NCBI RefSeq assembly: GCF_007655485.1
Contig: NZ_VJXQ01000002.1
Coordinates: 1 to 64,000, forward strand
DNA: 64,000 nucleotides
Origin: Halobellus captivus
Lineage (GTDB): Archaea > Halobacteriota > Halobacteria > Halobacteriales > Haloferacaceae
Reading direction: 5' to 3'
Shown here one piece after another: positions 1 through 12,464 of the stretch (within the stretch, counting starts at the first letter, position 1; every line of letters starts with the position of its first letter). The notes beneath the pieces were generated by a model, which did no database searches, was not told the origin of the DNA, and saw nothing but the letters and a program-made list of their open reading frames with translations. The position numbers were made by a program, and so were the translations under genes.

Positions 1-33
1 AGAGACACCGCAACCCCTCCCGTTCGAAATACA

Positions 34-68
34 AAGAGCCCACGAGACACCGTGTCTCGTGGGCTCTT
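34..68 (-). terminator. Hairpin downstream of the rRNA operon
   Basis: A near-perfect inverted repeat (about 15-17 bp arms reading AAGAGCCCACGAGAC) lies just past the 5S 3' end on the transcribed strand. It is followed on that strand by a short T-rich stretch (TTTGTATTT). It could be a terminator or a processing signal. Confidence 0.5.
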
Positions 69-93
69 CTGGGATGTGATATCTGGTATGAGT

Positions 94-216
94 GGGTGGC
101 GGCGAGTGTGTGTTCCCAGAGGATCGCTCACTCCAGTACTTGCGCACACGCTGGCAGGCTTAACTTCCGTGTTCGGGATGGGTACGGGTGGAACCCTGCC
201 GCTGTGGCCGCCGTAA
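94..216 (-). rRNA. rrf: 5S ribosomal RNA
   Basis: Read on the minus strand, the RNA starts near GGCGGCCACAGCGG, contains the conserved CCCATCCCGAACACGG loop and ends near the complementary CCGCCACC. Length is about 122 nt, as expected for haloarchaeal 5S. It is the last gene of the rRNA operon in this window; no tRNA-Cys is visible downstream before the window edge. The exact ends are uncertain by a few bases. Confidence 0.95.
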
Positions 217-346
217 TGCCGACTGATGGACTCGAACCACCTGTATCTTCCGGAGGAATTCTCCGTCCGGACGATACTGACCGTCGTCGGTCTGGCTCTG
301 TTGCCGTTTCGGGCTTACTGTAGCCTTATTTGGCTTGTATACCGTT

Positions 347-389
347 GTAGTGCGCGCAATCCAGTTTCCGCCTGAACCCGTTCTCACTC
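347..389 (-). other. 3' arm of the 23S pre-rRNA processing stem
   Basis: This segment beyond the 23S 3' end is complementary to 3461-3505 upstream of the 23S 5' end. The matching blocks are TGCGCGCAATCCAG and CTGAACCCGTTCTCACTC. Together they form the long helix that encloses 23S rRNA in archaeal precursors and carries the bulge-helix-bulge cut site. Confidence 0.75.
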
Positions 390-475
390 TCGGGTGAGTG
401 TTGAACTTCTCAGGTGCGTCTTTTGACCTTTCTTCGATCACGATCCGTGTTGTGAGTTCCGACAGCACGATCTCG

Positions 476-3393
<2,918 letters not shown>

Positions 3394-3460
3394 GTGTGTC
3401 GTCTGTCACTGTTTGGATTGTGATCTGTGACGTCCACGATTAGTTCGTTCTCGACACCGG

Positions 3461-3505
3461 AGTGTGAGAACGGGTTCAGTGGGCGTCTGGATTGCGCGCG
3501 TACAA
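3461..3505 (-). other. 5' arm of the 23S pre-rRNA processing stem
   Basis: This segment pairs with 347-389 on the far side of the 23S gene (shared blocks GAACGGGTTCAG and CTGGATTGCGCGC). It lies about 70 bp upstream of the predicted 23S 5' end in the direction of transcription. Confidence 0.75.
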
Positions 3506-3615
3506 CGGTTGTCATTGAACGTCCGGTGGCGTCCGGAGCGTCCGTCGAACCCTTCCTATCCGCGCTTTCGCGGGATAGTGCATCAGTTCGTGTCCAATCC
3601 AGTCGAGTTGGTTGC

Positions 3616-3629
3616 CCCACTTAAGGGGC
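3616..3629 (-). promoter_or_regulatory. Possible internal rRNA spacer promoter
   Basis: The minus strand reads CCCCTTAAGTGGGG between tRNA-Ala and 23S. The TTAAGT core resembles the TATA element of the main rRNA promoter in this window, and haloarchaeal rRNA operons can carry a spacer promoter here. No other support is visible. Confidence 0.3.
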
Positions 3630-3683
3630 TCGTTTCGAGTGCCGCCGTGTGAGGCGGTCTCGTGCGTCGAGTGGATTGGGCGA

Positions 3684-3755
3684 TGGACCCGCTGGGATTT
3701 GAACCCAGGGCGTCCTCCTTGCAAAGGAGGTGCTCTACCGCTGAGCTACGGGCCC
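3684..3755 (-). tRNA. tRNA-Ala (anticodon TGC)
   Basis: The 72-nt cloverleaf has acceptor arms GGGCCCG/CGGGTCC, D arm with AGCTCAGCGGTAGAGC, anticodon loop TTTGCAA in a CTCCT/AGGAG stem, and T arm GGGTTCAAATCCC. CCA is not encoded. It sits in the 16S-23S spacer, the usual place of tRNA-Ala in haloarchaeal rRNA operons. Confidence 0.97.
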
Positions 3756-3757
3756 GT

Positions 3758-3812
3758 GTTAGCCTTGGTGGTTCTTAGGTGCCTGTCTGGTGTGTGTGAG
3801 TTCTTGAACGGT
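3758..3812 (-). other. 3' arm of the 16S pre-rRNA processing stem
   Basis: This segment is complementary, with small bulges, to 5417-5473 upstream of 16S. Shared blocks are GTTAGCCTTGGTGGTTC, CCTGTCTGGTGT and CTTGAACG. The helix brackets the 16S gene and would be cut by the archaeal splicing endonuclease at a bulge-helix-bulge motif. Confidence 0.8.
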
Positions 3813-3863
3813 GGACGCGATGAGTGAAAGTGAGCCAGGCGCGTCGGCCTGGTCTCGGTCGTT

Positions 3864-5337
<1,474 letters not shown>

Positions 5338-5416
5338 GGGTTCCCCCTTCAAAAGAAGGGGGAGGGCGGCGGGATTTCCACTCTATAAAGAGTGGAGATC
5401 ACCAATCATTGCGTGG

Positions 5417-5473
5417 TCCGTTCAAGTGGTTCAGTAAACACCAGACAGGTGTCACCGAACCACCAAGGCTAAC
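5417..5473 (-). other. 5' arm of the 16S pre-rRNA processing stem
   Basis: This arm pairs with 3758-3812; the block GAACCACCAAGGCTAAC at 5457-5473 is an exact complement of the start of the 3' arm. It lies in the 16S leader, about 80 bp ahead of the mature 16S 5' end. Confidence 0.8.
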
Positions 5474-5550
5474 ATCAGATCCCATCTATACGGCGGACCG
5501 CAGGGGTGGAATCCTCATTTCGTGTCCGACTTGAGCGAAACGGTGTACGG

Positions 5551-5560
5551 GTATAAACCC
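5551..5560 (-). promoter_or_regulatory. Candidate second rRNA promoter TATA box
   Basis: The minus strand reads GGGTTTATAC in the rRNA leader, downstream of the stronger candidate at 5649-5684. Haloarchaeal rRNA operons often have several tandem promoters. The start site is not evident. Confidence 0.35.
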
Positions 5561-5648
5561 GTTGAATCCGTCCCGTCCCGCGGCCGATGCCGCGGGGGTC
5601 GGAGAGCGATCGCGTCCGGAGTTTAACCGGCCGCAGTCGCGTTGTGTT

Positions 5649-5684
5649 CTTCGCATTACTGGCTGATGGCCGGGTTGTACTTAA
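5649..5684 (-). promoter_or_regulatory. Main rRNA operon promoter
   Basis: On the minus strand TTAAGTACAA (5675-5684) is followed about 25 nt later by TGCGAAG (5649-5655). This matches the known haloarchaeal rRNA promoter layout with a TTAAGTA box and a TGCGAA start. The whole 5474-5884 stretch otherwise holds only leader sequence and the intergenic gap; I see no gene in it. Confidence 0.7.
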
Positions 5685-5884
5685 CCCCGTTGATCCCGAA
5701 CGGTTTTCGAAAAATCGTGGAAGATATGTGTGATCGTCTAACAACAGCACGTGTCAGTGAGAAATACTGAACGAATGACCACCAGGCCCGACAGCGCTAC
5801 GGCTGCTCAGCCAGCCACGACGACGGGGATACCATCCCCATAGAGATCGGATAGAGGCGGCGTGTTCTCGCACGTGCGCGAGTG

Positions 5885-6391
5885 CTATTCGGACTCGATC
5901 TCCTGTTCAGTGATTCCGGCGTGCGATTCGAGGACCTTGATATCGAAGGACACGCGTTGCCCGGCGAGTTCGTGATTAAAGTTGATAGTAACCTGATTGT
6001 CACTAACTCGGGTGATCCAGCCCACGTCGCCGAGTCCGCTTTCAACGAGTTCGCCCGGTTCTGCAGTGGCGTGGCTCCGTGCTTCGAGCTCGTCGCGAGG
6101 GACCGTGATAATCGCGTCCTCGTCGACGGTTCCGTAGGCGTCCTCGGGATCGAGAACGATCATCGTGGATTCGCCCGGCGACATTCCTCGGACGGCCTCA
6201 TCGATTCCGGGGAGGACCGATGATTCGCCGACTCGGAACTCCAACGGCTTGAAATCGCGGTGGTCGTGGTAGACTCCTGTTTCGAGCGCGACATCGACGT
6301 CCGTCGTCTCGAACACCTCGCCCGATTCGGGGCCGTCGACGAGTCGCCCCGTCAGGTGCACGATCGCGATGTGGCCAGGTTCGATGCTCAT
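5885..6391 (-). CDS. FKBP-type peptidyl-prolyl isomerase (SlyD-like)
   Basis: This 168-residue protein catalyses proline cis-trans isomerisation and may act as a chaperone. The N-terminal FKBP part has the family pattern FRVGESSVLPGIDEAVRGM and DPEDAYG, and the insert-in-flap domain follows, ending in the FNHELAGQ motif typical of SlyD-like proteins. It has no signal peptide and should be cytoplasmic. The start is MSIEPGH, whose ATG overlaps the TGA of the upstream sulfite-oxidase-like gene (ATGA), so the two are translationally coupled. An in-frame ATG six codons earlier is less likely. The family call is solid; why it is coupled to a molybdoenzyme is open, though it could help fold exported or cofactor-bearing partners. 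Confidence 0.9.
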   Translation of the reverse strand: MSIEPGHIAIVHLTGRLVDGPESGEVFETTDVDVALETGVYHDHRDFKPLEFRVGESSVLPGIDEAVRGMSPGESTMIVLDPEDAYGTVDEDAIITVPRDELEARSHATAEPGELVESGLGDVGWITRVSDNQVTINFNHELAGQRVSFDIKVLESHAGITEQEIESE

Positions 6392-7872
6392 TGCTCCTCC
6401 ACCGTGCACGTGACCGCGAGCGATTCGTACGCGTTTTCGCCGTAGCCACCCTGATTCCAGGGGTACATATCGTTCTCAATACCACGGATCTGGTCTTCGG
6501 GGGCAGAGATAGTCGCCGGCTGGGCGTATCCCCGCTCGTCAGTCGCCCGTGAGGCGAGCATATGTTCGCCCGGTTCGGGATTCTCCCAAACGTATCGGAA
6601 CTGCCGCCAGCCCGTCGCCTCGCCGACCGGCCCGAAGAACTCGGCATCTCCCCAGGTTTCGCCACCGTCCGTCGAGACCTCGACTGACTCGACGGCGTCG
6701 TCGCCAGCCCACGCGACGCCGATGACCTCGATAGTACCCGACGGCGACGGTGTCACGGTCTGTTCTTCGCCGGGATACGCGATGATAGATTTCTCGACCT
6801 GGTCGTACATATACGCATTGCGGATCTCGTCGGTCCGCTCCATCTGTTCGCGCGTGTCGTACACCGGGATGTCTTCGTAGTGTTCGGCCCGGGTATCCTC
6901 CTCGGGGACGACCCGGTAGGAGTACTGCTGCCAGTGTGTGTAGGTCCGCTGACCGTCTTCGGGGGCACCAGGCTCCTCCCACTCGTCGCCGATGACCATC
7001 GTCTCCATCACGTGCATTCGGTTGACCCACTTGATGTTGTTACAGCCGAACCATCCGGGAACGAGCAGCCGAACCGGGAACCCGTGATCGGAAGCGAGCG
7101 GGGCACCGTTCATATTGTACGCCAGGAGGGTGTCGTCCATCACTTTCTCCATCGGAATCGAGCGGGTGAACACGTCCTCACCCTCGGGATGCTCCCCGCC
7201 CATCACTGTTAGGAAGTAGCCGTCGCTCGTCTCTGCGCCGTAGTACTCCAGAATTTCCGAGACGGGAGTGCCGGTCCAGACGGTGTTGCCGACGGCACCG
7301 AAAGTCCACTGATTACCGCCGACCTGCGGCTCGAAGTACGAGCGGCCGTTTCCGGCGCACTGCATCGTGTGCGTAATCGACTCGGTCGAGAAGGAGCGTT
7401 TGATCTCCTCCATCGAGAGGTCGATCTCGCTGTCGACGAGTCCAGTCAGGGAGACGGCCCATTCGGACTCCTCGATATCCGGGGTCGGATAGTGATTCCG
7501 AATGTAGTGCTCCTCGCGGGGCGTGATGTAATCGCCGTAGGTCGCACGTTCCGCTGCTTCAGCGTTTTCGGGCTCCGGTGAGAGGATGCGAAGCCCGGGA
7601 TACCGCTCGGCGAGCGAGGGCTGTTCAGGCTCGGCTGTTTCCGTCTCGGTCTCCGTCTCTGTCGCCGTCGGCTCGGGCTGCGAAGTCGGCGTCGGTGCCT
7701 CAGTATCCGTCTCAGTCGCGGTCCCCTCTTCCGTCGTCCCGCCGCAGCCAGCGAGGACACCGACTCCGGCTACCGACCCAGAGAGCATCAAAAACCGCCG
7801 TCGTGCCAGGAATCGGTCTCGGATCGAATCGCCGTCGCCACGGCTCGAATCGCGCTGGTCCTGTTGTGACAT
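6388..7872 (-). CDS. Sulfite-oxidase-like molybdopterin oxidoreductase, Tat lipoprotein
   Basis: This 494-residue molybdenum-cofactor enzyme belongs to the sulfite oxidase superfamily. The chosen ATG (MSQQDQ) puts a twin-arginine motif RRRFL at residues 24-28 and a lipobox LAGC with Cys at 43; a longer reading would bury the signal. A Thr/Glu/Pro-rich linker (about 44-85) follows. The oxidoreductase domain has the molybdenum-ligand cysteine in THTMQCAGNG (about residue 172). The C-terminal Mo-cofactor dimerisation domain has VEVSTDGGETWG. It should be folded with cofactor, exported by Tat and lipid-anchored outside. The halocyanin gene just upstream could be its electron acceptor. The natural substrate may be sulfite or another small oxyanion; sequence alone does not decide. 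Confidence 0.88.
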   Translation of the reverse strand: MSQQDQRDSSRGDGDSIRDRFLARRRFLMLSGSVAGVGVLAGCGGTTEEGTATETDTEAPTPTSQPEPTATETETETETAEPEQPSLAERYPGLRILSPEPENAEAAERATYGDYITPREEHYIRNHYPTPDIEESEWAVSLTGLVDSEIDLSMEEIKRSFSTESITHTMQCAGNGRSYFEPQVGGNQWTFGAVGNTVWTGTPVSEILEYYGAETSDGYFLTVMGGEHPEGEDVFTRSIPMEKVMDDTLLAYNMNGAPLASDHGFPVRLLVPGWFGCNNIKWVNRMHVMETMVIGDEWEEPGAPEDGQRTYTHWQQYSYRVVPEEDTRAEHYEDIPVYDTREQMERTDEIRNAYMYDQVEKSIIAYPGEEQTVTPSPSGTIEVIGVAWAGDDAVESVEVSTDGGETWGDAEFFGPVGEATGWRQFRYVWENPEPGEHMLASRATDERGYAQPATISAPEDQIRGIENDMYPWNQGGYGENAYESLAVTCTVEEQ

Positions 7873-8005
7873 ACGTAGATGTATCGTGCTATCGGCGATG
7901 AAATGTCGCTTGTTCCACACCAACTGCGTTAGAGAGAGCCGAATGGTCACCGGGGAGCCATAGGCGAACTGTTCGTCGCACCAGACCACGGTCGGGGGAC
8001 TGCGA

Positions 8006-8518
8006 CTACTCGGAGACGATCACCGTTCCGACCATTCCCTGTCCGGCGTGCGGTGTGCAGACGTAGACGTACGTGCCTGCGACCGTGAACGTGTGCTCGA
8101 AGACCTCGTCGACGTCCATAATGGCGAAGTGCTGGTCGCCTTCGTAGGATGTGAACGGCTCGACGCCTTCCGGATTCTCGCACTTCGGCGACGCATCCGG
8201 ATGGCTCGTGACGTTGTGACCCGGACTGAGCGCCTCCCATCGAACGGTATCGCCGACGCTGATCTCCACCGTCTCGGGGACGAAGCGAAGCCGACCCTCC
8301 GGCCCGACCGCGACTTCAGTGATACCCGTTTCCGGGGTCGACGTTTGCGTCGGGGTGTCAGTGAGAGTTGCCGTGGATGTCGCTGTCGCCGTTGATGTTG
8401 CTGTCGCCGTGGTCGTCTCTTCTTCTCCCTCGTTCGTCGGCGCTCCAGAACAGCCCGCGAGGAGGTAACCGACCGCGAGGCACCCGGCTGTTCGGAGGTA
8501 ATCACGTCGTAACGGCAT
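8006..8518 (-). CDS. Halocyanin-type blue copper lipoprotein
   Basis: This small electron carrier has one plastocyanin-like domain (about 170 residues). The N-terminus has Arg-Arg (LRRDYLRT) and a lipobox LLAGC with Cys at 23, suggesting Tat export and lipid anchoring. A Thr-rich spacer follows. The copper ligands are visible: His in SPGHNVTS, then Cys, His and Met in YVCTPHAGQGM. The gene is on the same strand as the sulfite-oxidase-like gene, 133 bp upstream of it, so electron transfer from that enzyme to the respiratory chain is a reasonable inference. Two ATGs are adjacent (8521 and 8518); either may be used. A strong TATA box lies about 30 nt ahead, fitting a leaderless mRNA. Confidence 0.88.
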   Translation of the reverse strand: MPLRRDYLRTAGCLAVGYLLAGCSGAPTNEGEEETTTATATSTATATSTATLTDTPTQTSTPETGITEVAVGPEGRLRFVPETVEISVGDTVRWEALSPGHNVTSHPDASPKCENPEGVEPFTSYEGDQHFAIMDVDEVFEHTFTVAGTYVYVCTPHAGQGMVGTVIVSE

Positions 8519-8548
8519 CACTCACTTCAAACGATCGGTCGCCAAGAG

Positions 8549-8558
8549 GATATATCCT
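8549..8558 (-). promoter_or_regulatory. TATA box of the halocyanin gene
   Basis: GGATATATCC lies about 30 nt upstream of the halocyanin ATG. The rest of the 8522-8836 gap between the two divergent genes shows no gene; TATATG directly before the regulator start at 8837 is too close to act as its TATA box. Confidence 0.6.
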
Positions 8559-8836
8559 GAATTGGCGAGGACTAACTTCGCCGTGCGGTGCGGTGGGAGC
8601 GCAGCGGTCGTCGGTCTGTCTCACCGCGAAATCGATCAGAGAGACGGTCGTGATCGAGGACGGCAGCCCCGCCGAGAACGGATCTCCCCATAACCGAGAC
8701 GGCTCGTCGGAGTCAGGTAACTGGAGGTTTCCACGTGAACCTCGGCTATAACAAAGCCGTTCAGGTACAACAGTCGTCCGGGGACAATGAGAGCCCACGA
8801 ACGGGCAGAACGTAACGAAACGGTATATGAGAATCT

Positions 8837-9574
8837 ATGCGTGAACTGACTATCGAACTCCATTACGACGAGGGAATCGATCCAGTGATGGACGTGTGTA
8901 TCGAGGCCCCGAGCGTGTGTGCGGAGTCGATCGCGAGTTGTGTCCAGCGGGATCAGCTGTGGCACATCGAACGGTTCGGTGGCCCCTCACAGCGGCTGGA
9001 CCAGATCGAGGCAGTCAGGCTCGATGACGAGGAGGATCGAGAGCGAATGACCGAGACGGAGTGCGGAGCGGCCCGCGAGCACGAGGTGATCGAACGCTCT
9101 CCGACAACACTGGCGGTCTACACGTTCGTGACGCGCCTGCACACCAGTAACTCCGTGTTGGCGCTCGCGGCCCGCCACCTCGATCACGGCATCGTGTTCC
9201 AATCCCGACGGCGGGGGTGCGTCCACCGCTGGCGCTGTCTGCTGCGCTCCGAGGAGAACGTCGACGTGTTCTACGGTTCGGTCGAGGACCACCTTCGGGA
9301 CGGGATCTCGATGAGTATGCAGCGACTCGGAACCGTCCAGCAGGTGGACTACGACTCGCTTGCGGCCGTCTCGATCCCACGGAAGCAACGCGAAACGCTC
9401 TGGGCGGCCATCGAACGCGGATACTACGAGACGCCCCGCGGGATCACAATCGATAAACTCGCAGACAGACTCGGCAGTCCCCCATCAACAGTCTCCTACC
9501 GGCTTCGTCAGGCCGAAGCTTGCCTCGCGAAGGGCTACTTTCACCGGTTCAGAGACCCGGGAGACGTGACGTGA
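8837..9574 (+). CDS. Bat-type helix-turn-helix regulator (HTH_10)
   Basis: This 245-residue predicted transcription regulator has its C-terminal 60 residues matching the bacterio-opsin activator-type HTH: KQRETLWAAIERGYYETPR, then IDKLADRLGSPPSTVSYRLRQAE. The N-terminal 150 residues look like the variable sensor half of this family, rich in His and Cys (for example RRGCVHRWRC), which might bind metal or haem; that is inference. It is divergent from the halocyanin/sulfite-oxidase genes and the shared 318-bp gap would hold its operator, so local control of that redox set is likely. Nothing unusual in length. Confidence 0.82.
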   Translation: MRELTIELHYDEGIDPVMDVCIEAPSVCAESIASCVQRDQLWHIERFGGPSQRLDQIEAVRLDDEEDRERMTETECGAAREHEVIERSPTTLAVYTFVTRLHTSNSVLALAARHLDHGIVFQSRRRGCVHRWRCLLRSEENVDVFYGSVEDHLRDGISMSMQRLGTVQQVDYDSLAAVSIPRKQRETLWAAIERGYYETPRGITIDKLADRLGSPPSTVSYRLRQAEACLAKGYFHRFRDPGDVT

Positions 9575-9763
9575 ATCCCGATCAGATGCAACATGATATC
9601 GAACGAACGTGACGTGGTACCAACCGATAGGAGCGGTTGCAACTGGTTGCTCACTCGATCGAAGCCGTCGTGCGATCGGCTGAGCGAAAACGTGCAAACG
9701 CGACGAGAGTCTCCGAGGCCGATGTGACTCTGACAGATCCTACCTTATCGACCACTCGCGTCC

Positions 9764-9794
9764 TCCCTATTTATAACGGGGCTTTATAAGGGAG
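9764..9794 (+). promoter_or_regulatory. Symmetrical double TATA promoter of tbp
   Basis: TATTTATAAC (9768-9777) and TTTATAAG (9783-9790) sit side by side and are flanked outside by CCTCCC and GGGAGG. The region is thus a near palindrome with a purine-rich BRE-like block on each side. The second TATA lies about 30 nt before the ATG, so the mRNA is probably leaderless. The rest of the 9575-9816 gap shows nothing else. Confidence 0.65.
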
Positions 9795-9816
9795 GGCGAA
9801 GATAGTCCGACAGAGT

Positions 9817-10377
9817 ATGAGTGCGCCCGCAGATTCAATCGAGATCCAAAACGTAGTCGCATCGACCGGTATCGGCCAAGAGCTCGACCTCGAAGCCCTC
9901 GCCGAGGACCTCCCCGGAGCGGACTTCAACCCGGACAACTTCCCGGGGCTCGTCTATCGGACGCAGGAGCCGAAGGCCGCAGCGCTCATTTTCCGCTCGG
10001 GTAAGATCGTGTGTACGGGCGCAAAGAGTATCGACGACGTCCACGAGGCGCTCGGCATCATCTTCGATAAGCTCCGCGGACTGAGCATCCCCGTCGACGA
10101 GGACCCAGAGATCACCGTCCAGAACATCGTCTCCAGCGCGGACCTCGGTCACAACCTGAATCTGAACGCGCTCGCGATCGGTCTCGGCCTCGAAGACGTC
10201 GAGTACGAACCCGAGCAGTTCCCCGGTCTCGTCTACCGAATGGATGAGCCGGAGGTCGTCATTCTGCTGTTCGGCTCCGGAAAGATCGTCATCACCGGCG
10301 GCAAGCGGACCGACGACGCGAAGACGGCGGTCGAAGAGATCGTCAAGCGGATCGACGACCTGGGCCTCCTCGGCTGA
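9817..10377 (+). CDS. tbp: TATA-box-binding protein
   Basis: This general transcription factor binds TATA boxes and recruits TFB and RNA polymerase. The 186 residues form the classic two-fold repeat: IEIQNVVASTGIG (residues about 8-20) and ITVQNIVSSADLG (about 99-111), each followed by FPGLVYR and by a SGKIV.TG block. The acidic C-terminus is short. Haloarchaea often carry several tbp genes; this one is full length with all core motifs and looks functional. Its promoter is unusual in having two opposed TATA/BRE-like elements, suggesting autoregulation. The following regulator gene starts 54 bp downstream on the same strand. Confidence 0.97.
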   Translation: MSAPADSIEIQNVVASTGIGQELDLEALAEDLPGADFNPDNFPGLVYRTQEPKAAALIFRSGKIVCTGAKSIDDVHEALGIIFDKLRGLSIPVDEDPEITVQNIVSSADLGHNLNLNALAIGLGLEDVEYEPEQFPGLVYRMDEPEVVILLFGSGKIVITGGKRTDDAKTAVEEIVKRIDDLGLLG

Positions 10378-10431
10378 GTGCGGAGTCACCTTCGACAGGC
10401 TAATAGCAGCGGAGCGGGACGGTTTGAAGGG

Positions 10432-11208
10432 ATGAACGCGCGGGACGACATCGCGTTTTTGGCCGGATCAGCGACCCGAATCGAGATCCTTCGAGCGTTG
10501 CGAACGGGGACCACTCGACCGAGCGAACTGGCCGAGCGGTGTGAGTGCGCCAGAGAGACCGCACAGCGAGCGGTCGGTGCGTTCGTCGAACGGGGCTGGG
10601 CGGAGAAGATCTCCACCGAGGAAGGATATTCTCTCACGCACGCGGGCGAGTTTGTCGCCGACAGCTACGACACGTTCGAGCGGTGTATGGTCGTCTCGAA
10701 TCAATTTCGGACGCTCCTCGAAAATCTGGGAACGGCCACCGACGAGATCGATTGCGACACGCTCGCGGAGGCGACGTACACCGAAGCGACCGCGGAGGAC
10801 CCGCACGCGCCGCTGGACCGATTTCTCTCCGTCGTCGGTGACGCGCCCGTCGAAGAGTTCTACGGAATCACCCCGATCGTGAGCCGGGTGTTCAATCGGG
10901 CCGCAAACCGCGTGATCGGCGACGAGACGGTCGTCGAGTTGATCGTCGACCGCGACGTGCTCACTGCGTCGGCCCAAGAGTACCCCGAGGCGCTCGAGCG
11001 CGCCGAGGAACTCGGCGGGTTCACCCTCTACGTTTCCAGGGAGCCGCTCGAGTTCGGACTGCTGCTCGTCGACGGCCACGCGTACCTCGGCGCGTACGAC
11101 GAGCACGGGAACCTCGTCGCGAGCGCTGACGGGACAGGCGACGAGTTCGTCTCGTGGGCCGAGGGCACGTTCGACGACGTTCGGAGCCGGACGGATGCTT
11201 GGCCGTGA
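10432..11208 (+). CDS. Winged-helix regulator with FilR1-type sensor domain
   Basis: This 258-residue predicted transcription regulator has an N-terminal winged helix (about 5-75) with SATRIEILRALRTGTTRPSE and a recognition helix near CARETAQRAVGAFVERG. The C-terminal part (about 110-250) resembles the FilR1/DUF1724 ligand-binding domain found in methanogen and haloarchaeal regulators. The ATG at 10432 was chosen because the longer reading would start right at the tbp stop and adds residues unlike the family. It follows tbp on the same strand and precedes a Cdc6-like gene. The ligand and targets are unknown. Confidence 0.78.
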   Translation: MNARDDIAFLAGSATRIEILRALRTGTTRPSELAERCECARETAQRAVGAFVERGWAEKISTEEGYSLTHAGEFVADSYDTFERCMVVSNQFRTLLENLGTATDEIDCDTLAEATYTEATAEDPHAPLDRFLSVVGDAPVEEFYGITPIVSRVFNRAANRVIGDETVVELIVDRDVLTASAQEYPEALERAEELGGFTLYVSREPLEFGLLLVDGHAYLGAYDEHGNLVASADGTGDEFVSWAEGTFDDVRSRTDAWP

Positions 11209-11280
11209 AACGCGGCCGTTCACGGATATCACGGACGGCTCGACGAACACGAGATCAGCAAAAAGAGTTTTACGGCCACT

Positions 11281-11308
11281 CTCCCGTATACTGCATAACT
11301 CACGGGAG
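11281..11308. promoter_or_regulatory. Inverted repeat before the Cdc6-like gene
   Basis: CTCCCGT and ACGGGAG are perfect arms separated by 14 nt, ending 5 bp ahead of the start codon at 11313. The position fits an operator or an mRNA leader structure. It is not an origin recognition box. Confidence 0.4.
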
Positions 11309-11312
11309 CTGT

Positions 11313-12464
11313 ATGGACCTAACAGAACGCATCGAACGTCGGCGTACTCGGCGGAGCAAGAACGAACTGGTTGTCGATCGCGACTCGCTGAACCCCGCTG
11401 TGCATCTCTCGGAACCCGTGGGAAGAGAGACGCTGTTCGAGGCGCTACTGAACGCGATCGACCCGCTTTTCGACCGATCCGTTCCGCCAAACGTCTACGT
11501 CTGGGGGCCGCGAGGGTCCGGCAAATCAGCGATCGTGACCGCATTAATCTCGGCGCTCGACGCGGAGGTGACCGCGAGCAATCCCTTCTACACCGCGACG
11601 CGGGGCGGGACCGACCGTCCCGACGTGCAGTTCGTCTACTTGGACGGGCGGCGGGCGACGAGTCGGTTTCAACTGTACCGACAGCTCCTCGACAATCTGC
11701 TCGTGGAAACGATCCCCGAGCGAGGGGTGAGTACCGACGCGCTCAGAGAGCGGATCGCCGGAGTGACCGACGCCAACGAGACCGTCCTCGTCGCCGTCGA
11801 TCACCTCGGCGAGCGAGGAACGGTCGATCTCGCCGATCTCTACTCGTTCTTCGAACCGTTCGGGGACCTCGCGTGGATCGGTGTCGGTCGGACGCCTCCC
11901 GAGGACCTCTCGCTGCCGATTCCGGAGCAGCAGATCCACGTTCCCGCCTACACCTACGAACTCGTCGATATCCTCACTGTTCGCGGCTCTCGCGGACTAT
12001 CGCAGACGCTCGATCACGTCCACGCCCAGCAGATCGCCGACTGGGCCGACGGCGACGCTCACGACGCGTTGGCCGCGCTGTTCGTCGCGGCGATTAACGC
12101 CGAGGCAGACGACGCAACGCGGCTCCGGGACGAAGATGTCGACATCGGTACCGCGTCCGTTCCGACGGCAGGTATCCCGGTCGGGACGGTGCTCGCTCTC
12201 TCGGACAACGAGCAGCGTGTGGTCGCACACCTCGTTGAACTCTCGTTGGATAGTGAGGTCACGATCGAAGCCGCGGCCGAAAAGATCGCCGATCGAACGG
12301 ATCTGACCGGCGGGACGGTCAAGCGACTCCTATACGAACTGGCACAGCGTGGCGTACTCGAACGGTGCGAAGTGACCGTCGGTCCGCAGGCGACCGGCCG
12401 CCGTCCCAGCGGGGTCGAGCTGAATTTCTCAGAACGGTTATTCGCAGCGTTGCGAAACGAATGA
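11313..12464 (+). CDS. Orc1/Cdc6-like AAA+ ATPase (paralogue, not origin-linked)
   Basis: This 383-residue protein resembles archaeal Orc1/Cdc6. Walker A is GPRGSGKSA (about residue 70); the expected Walker B reads VLVAVDHLGE, with His where replicative Orc1 has Glu. The C-terminal 80 residues look like the winged-helix domain (SDNEQRVVAHLVELS). ATG at 11313 is preferred: it gives the family N-terminus MDLTERIERR. No ORB repeats flank it, unlike the gene at 16773. Its stop codon overlaps the next ATG (ATGA), coupling it to a GlpK-like kinase, an odd pairing for a replication protein. It may be a regulator or a degenerate initiator. Confidence 0.78.
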   Translation: MDLTERIERRRTRRSKNELVVDRDSLNPAVHLSEPVGRETLFEALLNAIDPLFDRSVPPNVYVWGPRGSGKSAIVTALISALDAEVTASNPFYTATRGGTDRPDVQFVYLDGRRATSRFQLYRQLLDNLLVETIPERGVSTDALRERIAGVTDANETVLVAVDHLGERGTVDLADLYSFFEPFGDLAWIGVGRTPPEDLSLPIPEQQIHVPAYTYELVDILTVRGSRGLSQTLDHVHAQQIADWADGDAHDALAALFVAAINAEADDATRLRDEDVDIGTASVPTAGIPVGTVLALSDNEQRVVAHLVELSLDSEVTIEAAAEKIADRTDLTGGTVKRLLYELAQRGVLERCEVTVGPQATGRRPSGVELNFSERLFAALRNE

